Source: Pirellulaceae bacterium (GTDB lineage: Bacteria > Planctomycetota > Planctomycetia > Pirellulales > Pirellulaceae). Taken from it: a DNA stretch of 64,000 bases. The notes below the pieces were generated by a model, which was given only the letters and a program-made list of their open reading frames with translations, had not been told where the DNA came from and did not search any database. Shown piece after piece: positions 1-11,799 of this stretch (positions are counted from its first letter, which is position 1; every line of letters starts with the position of its first letter). Location: assembly GCA_022448315.1 (NCBI GenBank), contig JAKVCA010000029.1, forward strand, positions 1 through 64,000. Direction: 5' to 3'. The position numbers and the translations under genes were made by a program.

Positions 1-2
1 TT

Positions 3-503
3 CCCGCGGAGGCGGTCAAGAAGTTGCAGACGATTGAGATTTGGATCGAGAAGTCCAACCCACGGTTAAGCTCGATGCAATATCACCCGAGTCGTGGCTG
101 GCTTGAACGAAATGGTCACGACACTCGACTTGCGAAAAAAGTTCACATCACGCGGGCCGACCAACTTCTTTCCCGTGAGCAGATGTTGAAGCACCCTGCG
201 GTCATTCTTCACGAATTAGCCCATGGTTATCACGATCAGATTCTGGGTTTCGAACACCCCGCAGTGATCGATGCGTTTGAGGCGGCCAAAAGCGCTGGTA
301 CCTACGAGAAGGTCATGCTCTACACGGGGCGACAGGTGAGGCACTATGGTTTAAGCAATCACAAGGAGTACTTCGCGGAGGGGACCGAGGCGTATTTTTA
401 TCGGAATGACTTCTTCCCGTTCGTGCGAGGCGAACTGATTGAACATGACCCGAAATTGTATGAGGTCCTCAAAGAGGTTTGGCTAGATGATGGTGGGGAA
501 TAA
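3..503 (+). CDS. Lethal-factor-like zinc metallopeptidase, 5' partial
   Basis: The reading frame is open from the first bases of the window, so the true start lies upstream; a TTG at 24 is only an internal start candidate. Counting from that TTG, an HExxH zinc-binding motif (HELAH) lies at residues 63-67. A second conserved block about 50 residues later (around residues 113-124, containing EYFAEGTEAYF) would supply the third zinc ligand (Glu) and a nearby Tyr. This arrangement resembles the anthrax lethal-factor C-terminal-like peptidase fold that recurs in planctomycete proteins of unknown role. Only about 166 residues are visible, so signal peptide and N-terminal domains cannot be judged. 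The downstream sulfatase follows closely, which may mean co-transcription. The zinc peptidase-like nature is well supported by the motif; the substrate is unknown. Confidence 0.7.
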   Translation, partial: PAEAVKKLQTIEIWIEKSNPRLSSMQYHPSRGWLERNGHDTRLAKKVHITRADQLLSREQMLKHPAVILHELAHGYHDQILGFEHPAVIDAFEAAKSAGTYEKVMLYTGRQVRHYGLSNHKEYFAEGTEAYFYRNDFFPFVRGELIEHDPKLYEVLKEVWLDDGGE

Positions 504-582
504 AATCGCAGGGAATAAATCTGAGAAGGGCGACGGTCAAGATGGATCATGGAATCCGGAGCATCGTCTTCCAGACACCGTC

Positions 583-2193
583 ATGTTTTCAAAGCGATTC
601 CCGAGCGGAAACGTTTTGGTCGGCGGTAAAATTCGAGCGAGCTTGTGTTTGTTCTTCTTGCCCGGTTTATGGTTGGTGGGCGTGTGCGTCGGTGGAGACG
701 GCGTCGAGAAGAAATACCCCAATGTGGTTCTCATTCTGGCGGACGACCTCGGTTACGGAGATGTGAAGTGCTACAACGCCGAATCCAAGGTTGAGACGCC
801 CCATCTGGATCAATTGGCTCGCGAAGGTCTACGCATGACCGACGCGCATAGTCCGTGCACGGTTTGCACGCCCACACGTTACAGCTTGATGACCGGCCAA
901 TTTGCCTTTCGAGTTCCCCGAGGAGGTACGGTGTTCACAGGGGCTGGAGGGCCATCGTTGATTTCTCCCGATCGTCTGACACTTCCAGAAATGTTGTTAC
1001 AGCGAGGGTACACGACCGCATGTATTGGAAAATGGCATATTGGAATGACCTTCTTTGATTCGGAAGGCAAGGCGATTCATCAGGGCGGTTTGGATGCCGT
1101 CAAAAGGATCGATTACCAGCGTGCCATCCAAGGCGGTCCTCTCGATCATGGATTTGAGAAATTTTTCGGCACCGCCTGTTGTCCAACCACGGATTGGCTT
1201 TACGCCTACATCGAAGGCGATCGGATCAACCATCCCCCCACGCAAATTCTGGATCGAGGTCCCTTACCTGATCACCCCTATGCGAACGATAATCGCCCCG
1301 GAGTGGTGGCTGATAATTTTGATCTCGAGGAAGTCGATGTTCGCTTTCTCGACGAAAGTCAGACCTTTATTCGGGAGCATGTTGCTGAAAATCCTGACCA
1401 ACCCTTTTTCCTCTATCACTGCACCCAGGCGGTGCATCTGCCGTCATTTCCCGGAAGGAAGTTCAAGGGAAAAACAGATGCGGGGCCCCACGGGGATTTT
1501 ATTTTCGAGCTGGATTGGGTGGTGGGCGAATTGATGCAAACGCTTGAAGACGAAGGGATCGCGGATGAAACCCTGGTGATCTTTACGAGTGACAACGGCC
1601 CCGAAGTCTCAAGCGTCTATCACATGCGGGAGGACCATCAGCATGATGGAGCGCGACCGTGGAGAGGCGTCAAGCGGGACAACTGGGAGGGGGGGCATCG
1701 TGTTCCTTTTCTCGTTCGGTGGCCCGGTGAGATCCCAGCGGGGACCGAAAGTTCGGCGCTCACTTGCTTGACAGACGTGCTCGCGACTCTCGCGGAGATT
1801 GTCGATTTTGACCTGCCGGATTCGTCCGCGGAAGATGGTCAGTCCATGCTGCCGGTGTGGCGTGGCGAGCAAGTTCAAGGAAGGTCCTACGTTATTCATC
1901 AGGGATTTGGAGGAACTCGCTACCTGGCGATTCGGCGAGGTGATTGGAAGCTTTTGGCCCATCAAGGGTCGGGTGGTAACCGTTATGCGGGGCACCGACT
2001 CCTCGAGAAGTACCGGCTCCCGGATCAGGATCCAAACTTACCCGCCCAACTTTATGATCTCCGAAGCGATTCCGGTGAGACAAAAAATCTTTACCGGGAA
2101 AAAACGGCCAAGGCGAAGGAACTCGAGCAGCTTCTGCGGCGTTCGATGGAAGAGGGACGCAGCGTCCCGCGACGCGAGGTTCCGAGTCCTTGA
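583..2193 (+). CDS. Secreted Cys-type sulfatase (arylsulfatase family S1)
   Basis: This encodes a sulfatase of the alkaline-phosphatase-like superfamily, about 536 residues. An N-terminal hydrophobic signal segment (about residues 16-34) is followed by the metal-binding start of the domain (LADDLGYGD). The CTPTR core at residues 95-99 (Cys codon at 865-867) is the site where Cys is normally converted to formylglycine. The second family motif GKWHIG and the late TSDNGPE metal-site motif are present. Such enzymes hydrolyse sulfate esters, in planctomycetes often on algal polysaccharides; the exact substrate cannot be read from sequence. The frame is open back to an ATG at 487 inside the preceding gene, but the ATG at 583 places a signal peptide at the N-terminus and is preferred. 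No formylglycine-generating enzyme is encoded nearby. Confidence 0.93.
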   Translation: MFSKRFPSGNVLVGGKIRASLCLFFLPGLWLVGVCVGGDGVEKKYPNVVLILADDLGYGDVKCYNAESKVETPHLDQLAREGLRMTDAHSPCTVCTPTRYSLMTGQFAFRVPRGGTVFTGAGGPSLISPDRLTLPEMLLQRGYTTACIGKWHIGMTFFDSEGKAIHQGGLDAVKRIDYQRAIQGGPLDHGFEKFFGTACCPTTDWLYAYIEGDRINHPPTQILDRGPLPDHPYANDNRPGVVADNFDLEEVDVRFLDESQTFIREHVAENPDQPFFLYHCTQAVHLPSFPGRKFKGKTDAGPHGDFIFELDWVVGELMQTLEDEGIADETLVIFTSDNGPEVSSVYHMREDHQHDGARPWRGVKRDNWEGGHRVPFLVRWPGEIPAGTESSALTCLTDVLATLAEIVDFDLPDSSAEDGQSMLPVWRGEQVQGRSYVIHQGFGGTRYLAIRRGDWKLLAHQGSGGNRYAGHRLLEKYRLPDQDPNLPAQLYDLRSDSGETKNLYREKTAKAKELEQLLRRSMEEGRSVPRREVPSP

Positions 2194-2295
2194 TTACGAT
2201 TGGGGCGTCAGTGTCAGATGCTTGACAATCGCTTTACGGGACTCGGACGAGGAACCCATTGCCTGTCACGGCCTGGGTCTCCGCTGAGTTGCTTA

Positions 2296-2312
2296 CCTTG
2301 AGTGACTCAAGG
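2296..2312. repeat. Perfect 8-bp inverted repeat with 1-nt centre
   Basis: CCTTGAGT and ACTCAAGG flank a single G, about 235 bases upstream of the isocitrate dehydrogenase start and about 100 bases after the sulfatase stop. There is no T-tract on either side, so an operator-like protein-binding site is as likely as a terminator stem. The rest of 2194-2547 holds no supported gene. Confidence 0.4.
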
Positions 2313-2526
2313 GCGAAGTGATTTCTTCTGGTTCCGTTTGGCTTGGACGAACCGTCAAGTTCGGGGGCCACCCATTGAATGGAAGGGCGGAAACTGCTGC
2401 AATAGTCACCGTCGTTCGGTCAACCTCCATGGGTGGGTAGAGAGCGGTTAGGCAGGCGGCGCGATAAAGGCGAGCGATCCCGAAACCCAAGACGGGACGA
2501 TGCGATATCTGGGTAAAGTTTTCTGA

Positions 2527-4797
<2,271 letters not shown>

Positions 4798-5351
4798 CTC
4801 GATCGACTCTTTCGTTTTGTCAAACCCCTGTTTTCCCAAGATACGATCGGGGGCCGTGTGCTTGGATGCCTACGGCATGGAGATCGGCTTCTTGAGTTAT
4901 TCTCAACAACTCGATCGACCTCCAATTGAAATTGTTCGAGACAGATTGCGGCAGTTTTTATTGCAGAAAGCCGCAGGCGACGGAGTGAGCTGTCGAGCGT
5001 TAGCCGAGGGGGGGTGAAACTTCGGACTGACCGGATTCATCTTGCCCACGCAACGCCGACTTTGTTAGGGTCGTGTCATGGGTCGCACTGCTAAGGCCTC
5101 TGTGTTGTTTTGTATGGACTTCATAGAAAACGGCGGGCGGGTGGTTTACCATAAAACGCGGTGCGGTCAAAGCCTCGCAGAAGGGTCGCTTTGGTCCGAA
5201 ACGTGGTTCGTTATCCGGTAGAGATCTGTCCGGGTATCGATAGGCACCAAGGGTGCAACGTTTGAATGTTTTCTTGAACTTTGAATAACTTGCCGAACGA
5301 TCGGTCGTCCGTGCTTCGTCAAAAAACGATCGGCTTGTTAAGGAAGATTTT
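4798..5351. other. Intergenic region, no supported gene
   Basis: About 550 bases between icd and the first cytochrome gene. One short open frame (4817-5017, TTG start) has no recognisable similarity or ribosome site and is not called. An AAGGA sits about 8 bases before the ATG at 5352. No convincing terminator hairpin with a T-tract was seen. Confidence 0.5.
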
Positions 5352-8252
5352 ATGTGGGTTGTTGGTCAACGGCAGACGAGACTTTCGTTTGCGTTCTATT
5401 TTGGTCTGTCTTTTCTGCTTGTCGTGTCGTCGGAGGGCAAGGCCCAAGAGGCCTACGACGTCAGTGAATTTACTCAGAAAGTCCAGCCGGTTTTAGCGAA
5501 ACGCTGTTTCGCGTGCCATGGCCCCAACGAGGCGGAAGGAGGCTTGAGGCTCAGTTCTCGCGAGAGCGTTTTGGCTGAACTCGAATCGGGGGCCCGCGCT
5601 GTCGTCCCGGGTATGGCAGCCGACAGTGTGCTGCTTCATCGGATTCGAGGTGAAGGAGATGGTGACCGAATGCCGCCCGAGGGCAAGCCCTTGACCGAGG
5701 AAGAGGTCGAGGCGATCGAAGCGTGGATCGCGGCAGGTGCGCCCTGGTCCGAGCACTGGGCCTTCTCGAAACCCGCATCGACCGTCGTTCCAGAAGTTCA
5801 TGATCGTTCGTGGGTGAAAAATCCGATTGACGCTTTCGTGCTCGCGAAACTCGAAGCGGTCAATTTGCAGCCAGCCGCAAGGGCCGACAAAATTGCTTTG
5901 ATCCGTCGAGCGACGTACGACCTGACCGGTCTGCCTCCGACGACGCAGCAGGTGGATGAATTTTTGGCCGACACTCGCGAGGACGCTTATGAGCGGATGA
6001 TCGATCGTTTGCTCGATACAAAGCAATACGGGGAGAAATGGGCGAGTCACTGGCTGGATGTTGTCCGATACGCAGAGACCAATGGTTATGAGAGAGACAG
6101 TCGCAAGGAACTGATCTGGAAGTATCGAGACTATGTGATTCGGTCGCTGAACGAAGACAAACCTTATGATCGATTCATCGAAGAGCAGATCGCGGGCGAC
6201 GAGTTGCCCGATGGGACTGAAGATAGCATGATTGCGACTGGCTATTATCGCCTCGGCATCTGGGATGATGAACCCGCGGACCGGGAACTCGCACGTTACG
6301 ACTATCTTGACGACATACTGCGGACGACCGGAGAGACATTTTTGGGCCTGACCATCGGGTGTGCTCGATGCCACGACCATAAAATTGATCCCATCTCTCA
6401 AGAAGACTACTACTCGATGTTGGATTTCTTCTCCAACATTTCTCCTCATGGTGCAGGCAAGACGAATCATGTCGCGATCTCGTCGATGAAGGATCGTGAA
6501 GACTATGAATCGCAAATGAACGCCAAACAGCGACTAGAGTCGCGCTTGACGAGGGAGGTCAAGGGTATCGAAGAACGTCTGATCGCGGCGGTGAAAAAAA
6601 TGGCCCCGGACGAGGAGTTTGAGATCACGGAATTGGCAGAGTCGGACGGAAAGGTCCTGCCTGACGCGCGGACGGCCAAGATGCCTTGGCAATACACGAT
6701 CGGTAAACCCAAGGGCAACTGGTTTGAAATCGGCTTCGATGATTCCAAGTGGAAAACTGGGGATGGGGGATTTGGAACACCGGGAACACCTGGTGCGGTG
6801 ATCGGTACGAATTGGTCTTCAAGGGAGATCTGGATTCGACGTTCATTCCGGCTCGAGGCGATCCCCAGCAAAGTGACGCTGAGTATCCATCACGATGAGG
6901 ATGCGGAAGTTTACCTGAACGGTGGTCTGGTCGCTGAATTCAAGGGCTACATTGGCGACTACAAGGAAGTCGATATCACCGAACAAGTGGCCGCACTGAC
7001 GCAGACGGGGCGAAATACCCTGGCGATTCACTGCAGACAAACCGGTGGTGGCCAGTTTATTGATGCAGGCATTCAAGTCGATGGCGTTGATCTTGTTTCA
7101 CGCCTCATCGCCGAATACGGCGAGGAAATTCTGGGCGACGAGGGCTTGCAGTCCTATCAGGCTTTAAGGCAGGAACTCGCCGAGAGTCTTTCGAACGTTC
7201 CGGAGCTGCCAGTGGACTTTGCCATGGCAGTCGCCGAGCGGGGCGAACAGGCGACCTTCATCTTGGGGCGAGGTTTGCCAACGATGAAGGGCAAAGAAGT
7301 GTCCCCCCGGTTCCCACAGGTTTTAAATCCCCCAGAACCTGCAATTGATGATGAGAACTCTGCCGAATCTTCCGGTAAAAGATTGGCATTGGCGAAATGG
7401 ATGACGTCGCCGACGAACCCGATGACATCTAGAGTTATGGTCAATCGGGTGTGGCAGCATCACTTTGGCCGAGGGATTGTCCGCAGTAGCAGCGATTTTG
7501 GTTTTCAGGGAATGAGGCCGACGCATCCTGAACTTCTCGACTGGCTCTCGGGTCAATTTGTAGCAGAGGGTTGGAGTCTGAAGCGACTTCATAAACTCAT
7601 CATGATGTCGAACACGTATCAGATGTCCTCAACCGCAAACGCCAAGGCACTTGAGTTGGATCCCAACAATGACTCACTGTGGCGTTACAATCTGCGACGC
7701 TTGACGGCGGAGGAGATTCGGGACTCCATATTGATGGCCAGCGGCAAGTTGAATCTCGACATGTTTGGCCCTAGCATTTACCCGCCATTGTCACCGGAAG
7801 TGTTGGCAACTGCGTCCCGACCGAATGCCGCTTGGGGGCGATCTCCTGAGGATCAGGCGAATCGCAGGACGGTTTATGTGCACGTCAAACGATCACTTCG
7901 TCCACCCATGCTGTCGAATTTTGATGCCCCCGAAACGGATACCACTTGTGCGGTTCGAGTAACGACAACGGTTCCGACCCAAGCACTGGGCATGCTCAAT
8001 AGCCAGTTCATGAACGAGCAGGCGAGGTGGTTTTCAGAGCGGGTAAGAAGTGAGGTGCCCGATTCGCTGAGCGATCAGATTGTTGATGCAACGCGGCGAA
8101 TCACCGGGCGATCTCCTTCCAAAGAAATGGTTACCAAGGATTTGGAGTTTATCGAAGAACTTCAGGAGAAAGAGGGCCTCGCTGAGGAAGAAGCCTTTCG
8201 GCTTTACGCATTGACCCTTCTGAATACGAACGAGTTTGTTTACCTCGATTAG
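5352..8252 (+). CDS. Planctomycete cytochrome protein PSCyt1-DUF1549-DUF1553
   Basis: A secreted 966-residue multi-domain protein of the planctomycete cytochrome family. A signal peptide covers residues 1-31. The PSCyt1 heme motif CFACH lies at residues 52-56, followed by the DUF1549 (PSCyt2) region starting near residue 155, with a second CARCH motif at 337-341 embedded in the typical CARCHDHKIDP block. A beta-rich insertion at about residues 430-590 looks like a carbohydrate-binding or galactose-binding-like jelly roll. The C-terminal DUF1553 (PSD1) part starts around residue 670 with the characteristic WMTSPTNPMTSRVMVNRVWQHHFGRG-type block. AAGGA precedes the ATG. It is followed 129 bases later by a DUF1501 gene, the usual partner. 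Biochemical activity of this family is not established; an extracytoplasmic redox role is inferred from the heme motifs. Confidence 0.92.
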   Translation: MWVVGQRQTRLSFAFYFGLSFLLVVSSEGKAQEAYDVSEFTQKVQPVLAKRCFACHGPNEAEGGLRLSSRESVLAELESGARAVVPGMAADSVLLHRIRGEGDGDRMPPEGKPLTEEEVEAIEAWIAAGAPWSEHWAFSKPASTVVPEVHDRSWVKNPIDAFVLAKLEAVNLQPAARADKIALIRRATYDLTGLPPTTQQVDEFLADTREDAYERMIDRLLDTKQYGEKWASHWLDVVRYAETNGYERDSRKELIWKYRDYVIRSLNEDKPYDRFIEEQIAGDELPDGTEDSMIATGYYRLGIWDDEPADRELARYDYLDDILRTTGETFLGLTIGCARCHDHKIDPISQEDYYSMLDFFSNISPHGAGKTNHVAISSMKDREDYESQMNAKQRLESRLTREVKGIEERLIAAVKKMAPDEEFEITELAESDGKVLPDARTAKMPWQYTIGKPKGNWFEIGFDDSKWKTGDGGFGTPGTPGAVIGTNWSSREIWIRRSFRLEAIPSKVTLSIHHDEDAEVYLNGGLVAEFKGYIGDYKEVDITEQVAALTQTGRNTLAIHCRQTGGGQFIDAGIQVDGVDLVSRLIAEYGEEILGDEGLQSYQALRQELAESLSNVPELPVDFAMAVAERGEQATFILGRGLPTMKGKEVSPRFPQVLNPPEPAIDDENSAESSGKRLALAKWMTSPTNPMTSRVMVNRVWQHHFGRGIVRSSSDFGFQGMRPTHPELLDWLSGQFVAEGWSLKRLHKLIMMSNTYQMSSTANAKALELDPNNDSLWRYNLRRLTAEEIRDSILMASGKLNLDMFGPSIYPPLSPEVLATASRPNAAWGRSPEDQANRRTVYVHVKRSLRPPMLSNFDAPETDTTCAVRVTTTVPTQALGMLNSQFMNEQARWFSERVRSEVPDSLSDQIVDATRRITGRSPSKEMVTKDLEFIEELQEKEGLAEEEAFRLYALTLLNTNEFVYLD

Positions 8253-8381
8253 GAATGCGAGAGATCAGACGAACTTGGGTTCAGTACCGTGACTTTTAAG
8301 CCAAAAACCGAGTCAAGGTGGATTGATCTCCGCGGTTAAGCCGACGGAGGTGGCCACCCCATAAGATAAGGAAAAAACAAG

Positions 8382-9851
8382 ATGACACATCGACCAAGAG
8401 GGCAATTTTGCGGTCGGACTCGACGCGAGTTCCTATGGCAGGCGGGCGGTGGTTTTGGCGCCTTACCCTTGGTGTCATTGTTGGCGAACGACGGTCAGTT
8501 ATCCGGTCAGGCATCTGGCGACGATAAGATCGCCAGTTCTTTAAATCCGCTTTCGCCGAAGCCGCCACACTTTGCTCCGAAGGCGAAGAGTGTGATCTTT
8601 CTTTTCATGTACGGTGGGCCGAGTCACATCGACACGTTCGATTACAAGCCAGACATGTACGGAATGGATGGGAAGACGATGGACGTCAAGACGTTCGGTC
8701 GAGGCGGAAAGAGAAATCAGGGAAGGATTGTCGAGCCCAAATGGAAGTTCAAGCAATACGGTGAATGTGGGAAATGGGTCAGCGACCTGTTTCCCAACGT
8801 CGCAAGTTGCGTCGATGACATCACATTTTTGCACTCCATGACGGCGGATTCCCCCATTCATGGTTCAGCTATGCTCATGATGAATTCGGGCAAGGTGTTG
8901 AGCGGTGCGCCAGCACTCGGGTCTTGGGTGACCTATGGTTTGGGCAGTGAAAACGAAAATCTGCCTGGATTTGTGGTCATGTTGGATCAGAAAGGAGGAC
9001 CGATTAGCGGCGCGAAGAACTGGTCCAGTGGGTACATGCCCGCTGCCTACCAGGGCGTGGTGATGCGATCCAAAGGATCGGCCATTCTTGATCTTGCACC
9101 TCCCGAGGGGATGAGTCGGTCGACCCAGCGACGCCTGCTCGACCGTCTTCTGGATAAAAACCGGCAGCATGAGGCCACACGAGGCGGAAACTCCGAGTTG
9201 GCTGCCCGAATCGCCAGTTACGAACTTGCCTACAAGATGCAAGAATATGCTCCTGAAGCAGTGGATCTTTCGCAAGAGACCGAAGAAACTCACCGTCTCT
9301 ACGGGGTTGATCAACCGCAAACCGATGACTTTGCGCGAAAATGCATCTTGGCACGGCGACTTGTCGAACGAGGTGTGCGGTTTGTCCAGGTGTACTCTGG
9401 TGGCGCGCACAACGACGACAACTGGGATGCTCACGGTGATTTGGAGAGGAACCACAACTACCATGCAGGCAACACGGATCAGCCGATTGCGGCCTTGCTC
9501 AAGGATTTGAAACGCCGCAATCTGCTTGATGAAACGCTGGTGGTGTGGGGTGGAGAATTTGGCCGTCAACCGACGGCGGAATACGCTCAGGGAACGGGCC
9601 GTGACCACAACTCCTACGGATTCACGATGTGGATGGCCGGCGGTGGGATAAAGGGCGGTATGAGCTATGGATCAACCGATGAGTTGGGTTCCACCGCCGT
9701 TGAAAATCCACTTCATGTCAAACGTCTCCACGCCACAATCCTGAATCAGTTAGGCCTCGATCCGAATCATCTGAGCTACTTTTTTGGTGGATTGGATCAA
9801 AGATTGGTTGGAGTTGAGGACGTGGAACCGATTCACGAAATCATCGCTTAG
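8382..9851 (+). CDS. Tat-exported DUF1501 protein
   Basis: A 489-residue DUF1501 family protein, related to the alkaline phosphatase/sulfatase fold. The N-terminus carries a twin-arginine signal (TRREFL at about residues 13-18, followed by a glycine/alanine-rich hydrophobic stretch). Family landmarks are the FLFMYGGPSHIDTFDYKP block near residue 70, the ARRLVERGVRFVQVYSGG block, the VWGGEFGRQP motif and the late GRDHNSYGFTMWMAGGG histidine block. AAGGA lies ahead of the ATG. It follows the PSCyt1/DUF1553 gene with a 129-base gap, so the two are probably one transcript and act together outside the cytoplasm. Substrate unknown; the fold suggests a metal-dependent hydrolase. Confidence 0.92.
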   Translation: MTHRPRGQFCGRTRREFLWQAGGGFGALPLVSLLANDGQLSGQASGDDKIASSLNPLSPKPPHFAPKAKSVIFLFMYGGPSHIDTFDYKPDMYGMDGKTMDVKTFGRGGKRNQGRIVEPKWKFKQYGECGKWVSDLFPNVASCVDDITFLHSMTADSPIHGSAMLMMNSGKVLSGAPALGSWVTYGLGSENENLPGFVVMLDQKGGPISGAKNWSSGYMPAAYQGVVMRSKGSAILDLAPPEGMSRSTQRRLLDRLLDKNRQHEATRGGNSELAARIASYELAYKMQEYAPEAVDLSQETEETHRLYGVDQPQTDDFARKCILARRLVERGVRFVQVYSGGAHNDDNWDAHGDLERNHNYHAGNTDQPIAALLKDLKRRNLLDETLVVWGGEFGRQPTAEYAQGTGRDHNSYGFTMWMAGGGIKGGMSYGSTDELGSTAVENPLHVKRLHATILNQLGLDPNHLSYFFGGLDQRLVGVEDVEPIHEIIA

Positions 9852-10086
9852 CGAATTCCGCCCGTCGTGGATTCCGACCCTCAAGGCTTTTACCAGCCAT
9901 TTCCCGCTTTGCAGATCGCTATGGCTTCTGACGCGGTAAAGGGGTGGGGCGGTTTGTCTGGACAAAGTTGAACTTCGAGGAAGTTGCGGGTTTCATCGCG
10001 GCGCGGTCGTGATGTTTCAAGTGGTGAACGCGACACTTCGTGAACTCACGTTGCTCGTTGTGTCTTTCTCTTCGGCGTGCCGGACG

Positions 10087-10120
10087 GCGATGCCGATTGC
10101 GATGCTGATTGCGAATTCGC
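10087..10120. repeat. Short tandem repeat, 12-bp unit, 2.8 copies
   Basis: GCGATGCCGATT, GCGATGCTGATT and GCGAATTCGC lie head to tail in the roughly 300-base gap between the convergent DUF1501 and DJ-1 genes. No function is apparent, and the rest of the gap (9852-10156) holds no supported gene. Confidence 0.45.
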
Positions 10121-10156
10121 AGTGAGCCATCCGGAGTCATTGAAAGCGGAGCTTAT

Positions 10157-10729
10157 TCAGCCAGTTTCTGCTCTCGCTTCCTCCAGCATCTTGATCCACG
10201 GTCCCACGTAAAGACCGTTGTCATGAAACGTGCGGCCACTCACCAGGTTGCCATCGACCACGCAGGCCTCATCGACGAACGTACCACCGCAGACCTCAAG
10301 ATCAAACTTGCATTTTGGTACCGTGGCCATGCGACGACCTCGAACGCAATCCGCGTAGGCCGGGATCTCGACGCCGTGACAGACGCTGGCGACCGGCTTG
10401 TTGGTTTCGAAAAAATAACGCGTGACGCGGACCAGATCTTCATCGTAGCGAATGTACTCTGGAGCTCGTCCTCCGGAAAATAGAATCCCAGCATATTCCT
10501 CGGGGCGAATGTCCGAAAATGCGATCTGGGCTTCAATCGTGTAACCTTCCCATTCTTTGGTGATCGTCCAGCCTGGCTTCACTTCATGCATCACCATCTG
10601 GTAACGACGCTTTTCGGGGGCGGCCACGACCGGTTCGAACCCGGCTTCCTGAAGCCGATAGTAAGGATACATGGTGTCCAGAGTTTCAGAGGCATCACCG
10701 ACGATGATCAAGACTTTCGAGAGCGCCAT
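10157..10729 (-). CDS. DJ-1/PfpI family protein
   Basis: A 190-residue cytosolic protein of the DJ-1/PfpI superfamily (class I glutamine amidotransferase-like fold). The nucleophile elbow Cys is at residue 117 in ASVCHG, with the adjacent His, and an FSGGRAPEY stretch (about residues 84-92) supplies the upstream Glu region. Members include proteases, deglycases and chaperones, so the specific activity cannot be named. The ATG at 10729 is preferred over an in-frame upstream ATG at 10753 because AAGGA lies just before it. It is the last gene of a minus-strand run behind a sugar epimerase (84-base gap) and a MocA oxidoreductase, suggesting a role linked to that sugar pathway or to carbonyl stress. 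Confidence 0.88.
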   Translation of the reverse strand: MALSKVLIIVGDASETLDTMYPYYRLQEAGFEPVVAAPEKRRYQMVMHEVKPGWTITKEWEGYTIEAQIAFSDIRPEEYAGILFSGGRAPEYIRYDEDLVRVTRYFFETNKPVASVCHGVEIPAYADCVRGRRMATVPKCKFDLEVCGGTFVDEACVVDGNLVSGRTFHDNGLYVGPWIKMLEEARAETG

Positions 10730-10813
10730 CAAGTTTCCTTCGGTTACGAACAATGCTTGGGAAGAGAGTGGCCAAATGGAACCGATTCCAAGATCGCCGG
10801 AGCGAGCTTTAAT

Positions 10814-11740
10814 TTAACCACCGCGAAGCTGTGTTTCGAGATAATCGCGTGCAGCATTGATTTCTCGCGTTACTTCGGCGGCCGTTTCGTGAATCGGAAT
10901 CCCACGGGGAACCGGGTGCATGAAGATCTCTGTCCAACCCTGGTAGTTGATTTCTTTCAGCGCGGCAAGCAAGGGTGCGAAATCAAGCGTCCCCTTCCCT
11001 GGCATCTGCAAGAGTTCCTGTTCTTTAGGAAGCCGTGTCATGCAGCCCATTCCGTGCTGCCAGGCATAAAACACCTTGATGCTGGGGCCGAGGGCGCGAA
11101 TCAGGTCGGCGAGGAGTTCTGGTTCCTGCGGGAGATGGTAGGGCGCGAGTGCAATACCTAAATGGTCCGGACCCATTTCTGCCAGCCATTTCAGTGAATC
11201 GGGCGATTGAATCAGGTTGCTTCCATGGTTCTCGATGGCGATGGACACTCCGGTTTCGGCAGCTACCTGGAGGTGAGGCTTCATTGCTTCAACGAATTTT
11301 CCGACTTCTTTTTTCAGTTCCTGACCCTTGAGGCCTTTGGGGCCGCGACCTCCGGTGACCATCGTGCTGCATCCAAAACGACTCGCCAGCTTCATCTCGT
11401 TTTGAAGGCCGAAGGGTCCGAGTTTGTATTGCGTGATGCAGCCCAACGCAATATCGTGGGCCTTCAGCATCTCAGCAAATTTCTCTTCGCCAAGACCATC
11501 AAGTTGTTCTCTCTGGTTGCCGTGGACTTTGGGCCAGATGTCGATCGCCGAAGAGCCGGTCTTTCTGACCTCAGGGAAAATCTCGCCAACGTAGAGGTAG
11601 CCGTACATGCAGGAGCCGAGGAGGTAGTTGAGGGCAAATGCGTCGGTGCCAGCCTCACTCGATTTGGGCAGCAGACCCGAACCGAGGGAAGCGGCGATCA
11701 TGGAAGCCTGAAACGTGCGTCGGTTTGGAGAAAGATTCAT
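10814..11740 (-). CDS. Sugar phosphate isomerase/epimerase-like TIM barrel protein, exported
   Basis: A 308-residue protein of the AP endonuclease 2/xylose isomerase-like TIM barrel family. After an N-terminal twin-arginine-like signal (NRRTFQASMIAASLGSGL, about residues 6-23), the barrel carries the AIENHG motif (metal-ligand Glu and neighbouring His) and later the GYWTEIFMHP-like strand, read here as GWTEIFMHP. The ATG at 11740 puts the signal at the N-terminus; the longer frame to 11842 would overlap the upstream gene and is rejected. It sits 59 bases after the MocA oxidoreductase. This pairing is common in planctomycetes and is thought to act on oxidised sugars or inositols; the substrate here is unknown. 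Confidence 0.88.
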   Translation of the reverse strand: MNLSPNRRTFQASMIAASLGSGLLPKSSEAGTDAFALNYLLGSCMYGYLYVGEIFPEVRKTGSSAIDIWPKVHGNQREQLDGLGEEKFAEMLKAHDIALGCITQYKLGPFGLQNEMKLASRFGCSTMVTGGRGPKGLKGQELKKEVGKFVEAMKPHLQVAAETGVSIAIENHGSNLIQSPDSLKWLAEMGPDHLGIALAPYHLPQEPELLADLIRALGPSIKVFYAWQHGMGCMTRLPKEQELLQMPGKGTLDFAPLLAALKEINYQGWTEIFMHPVPRGIPIHETAAEVTREINAARDYLETQLRGG

Positions 11741-11799
11741 TGTGGGTGACTCGAGAGGTGGGATTGATAAAGAAAGACGCCAAGATTGGGGGATTTGGA

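Noticed and set aside
4817-5017. 66-codon open frame after icd
   Set aside because: No ribosome site, TTG start and no recognisable features.
5493-6515. 340-codon antisense open frame inside the first cytochrome gene
   Set aside because: It is the complement of a strongly supported DUF1549 coding region; high GC third positions make long antisense frames likely.
10630-10646. T-arm-like GGTTCGAACCC
   Set aside because: It lies inside the well-supported DJ-1 coding region on the opposite strand, and no tRNA body surrounds it.
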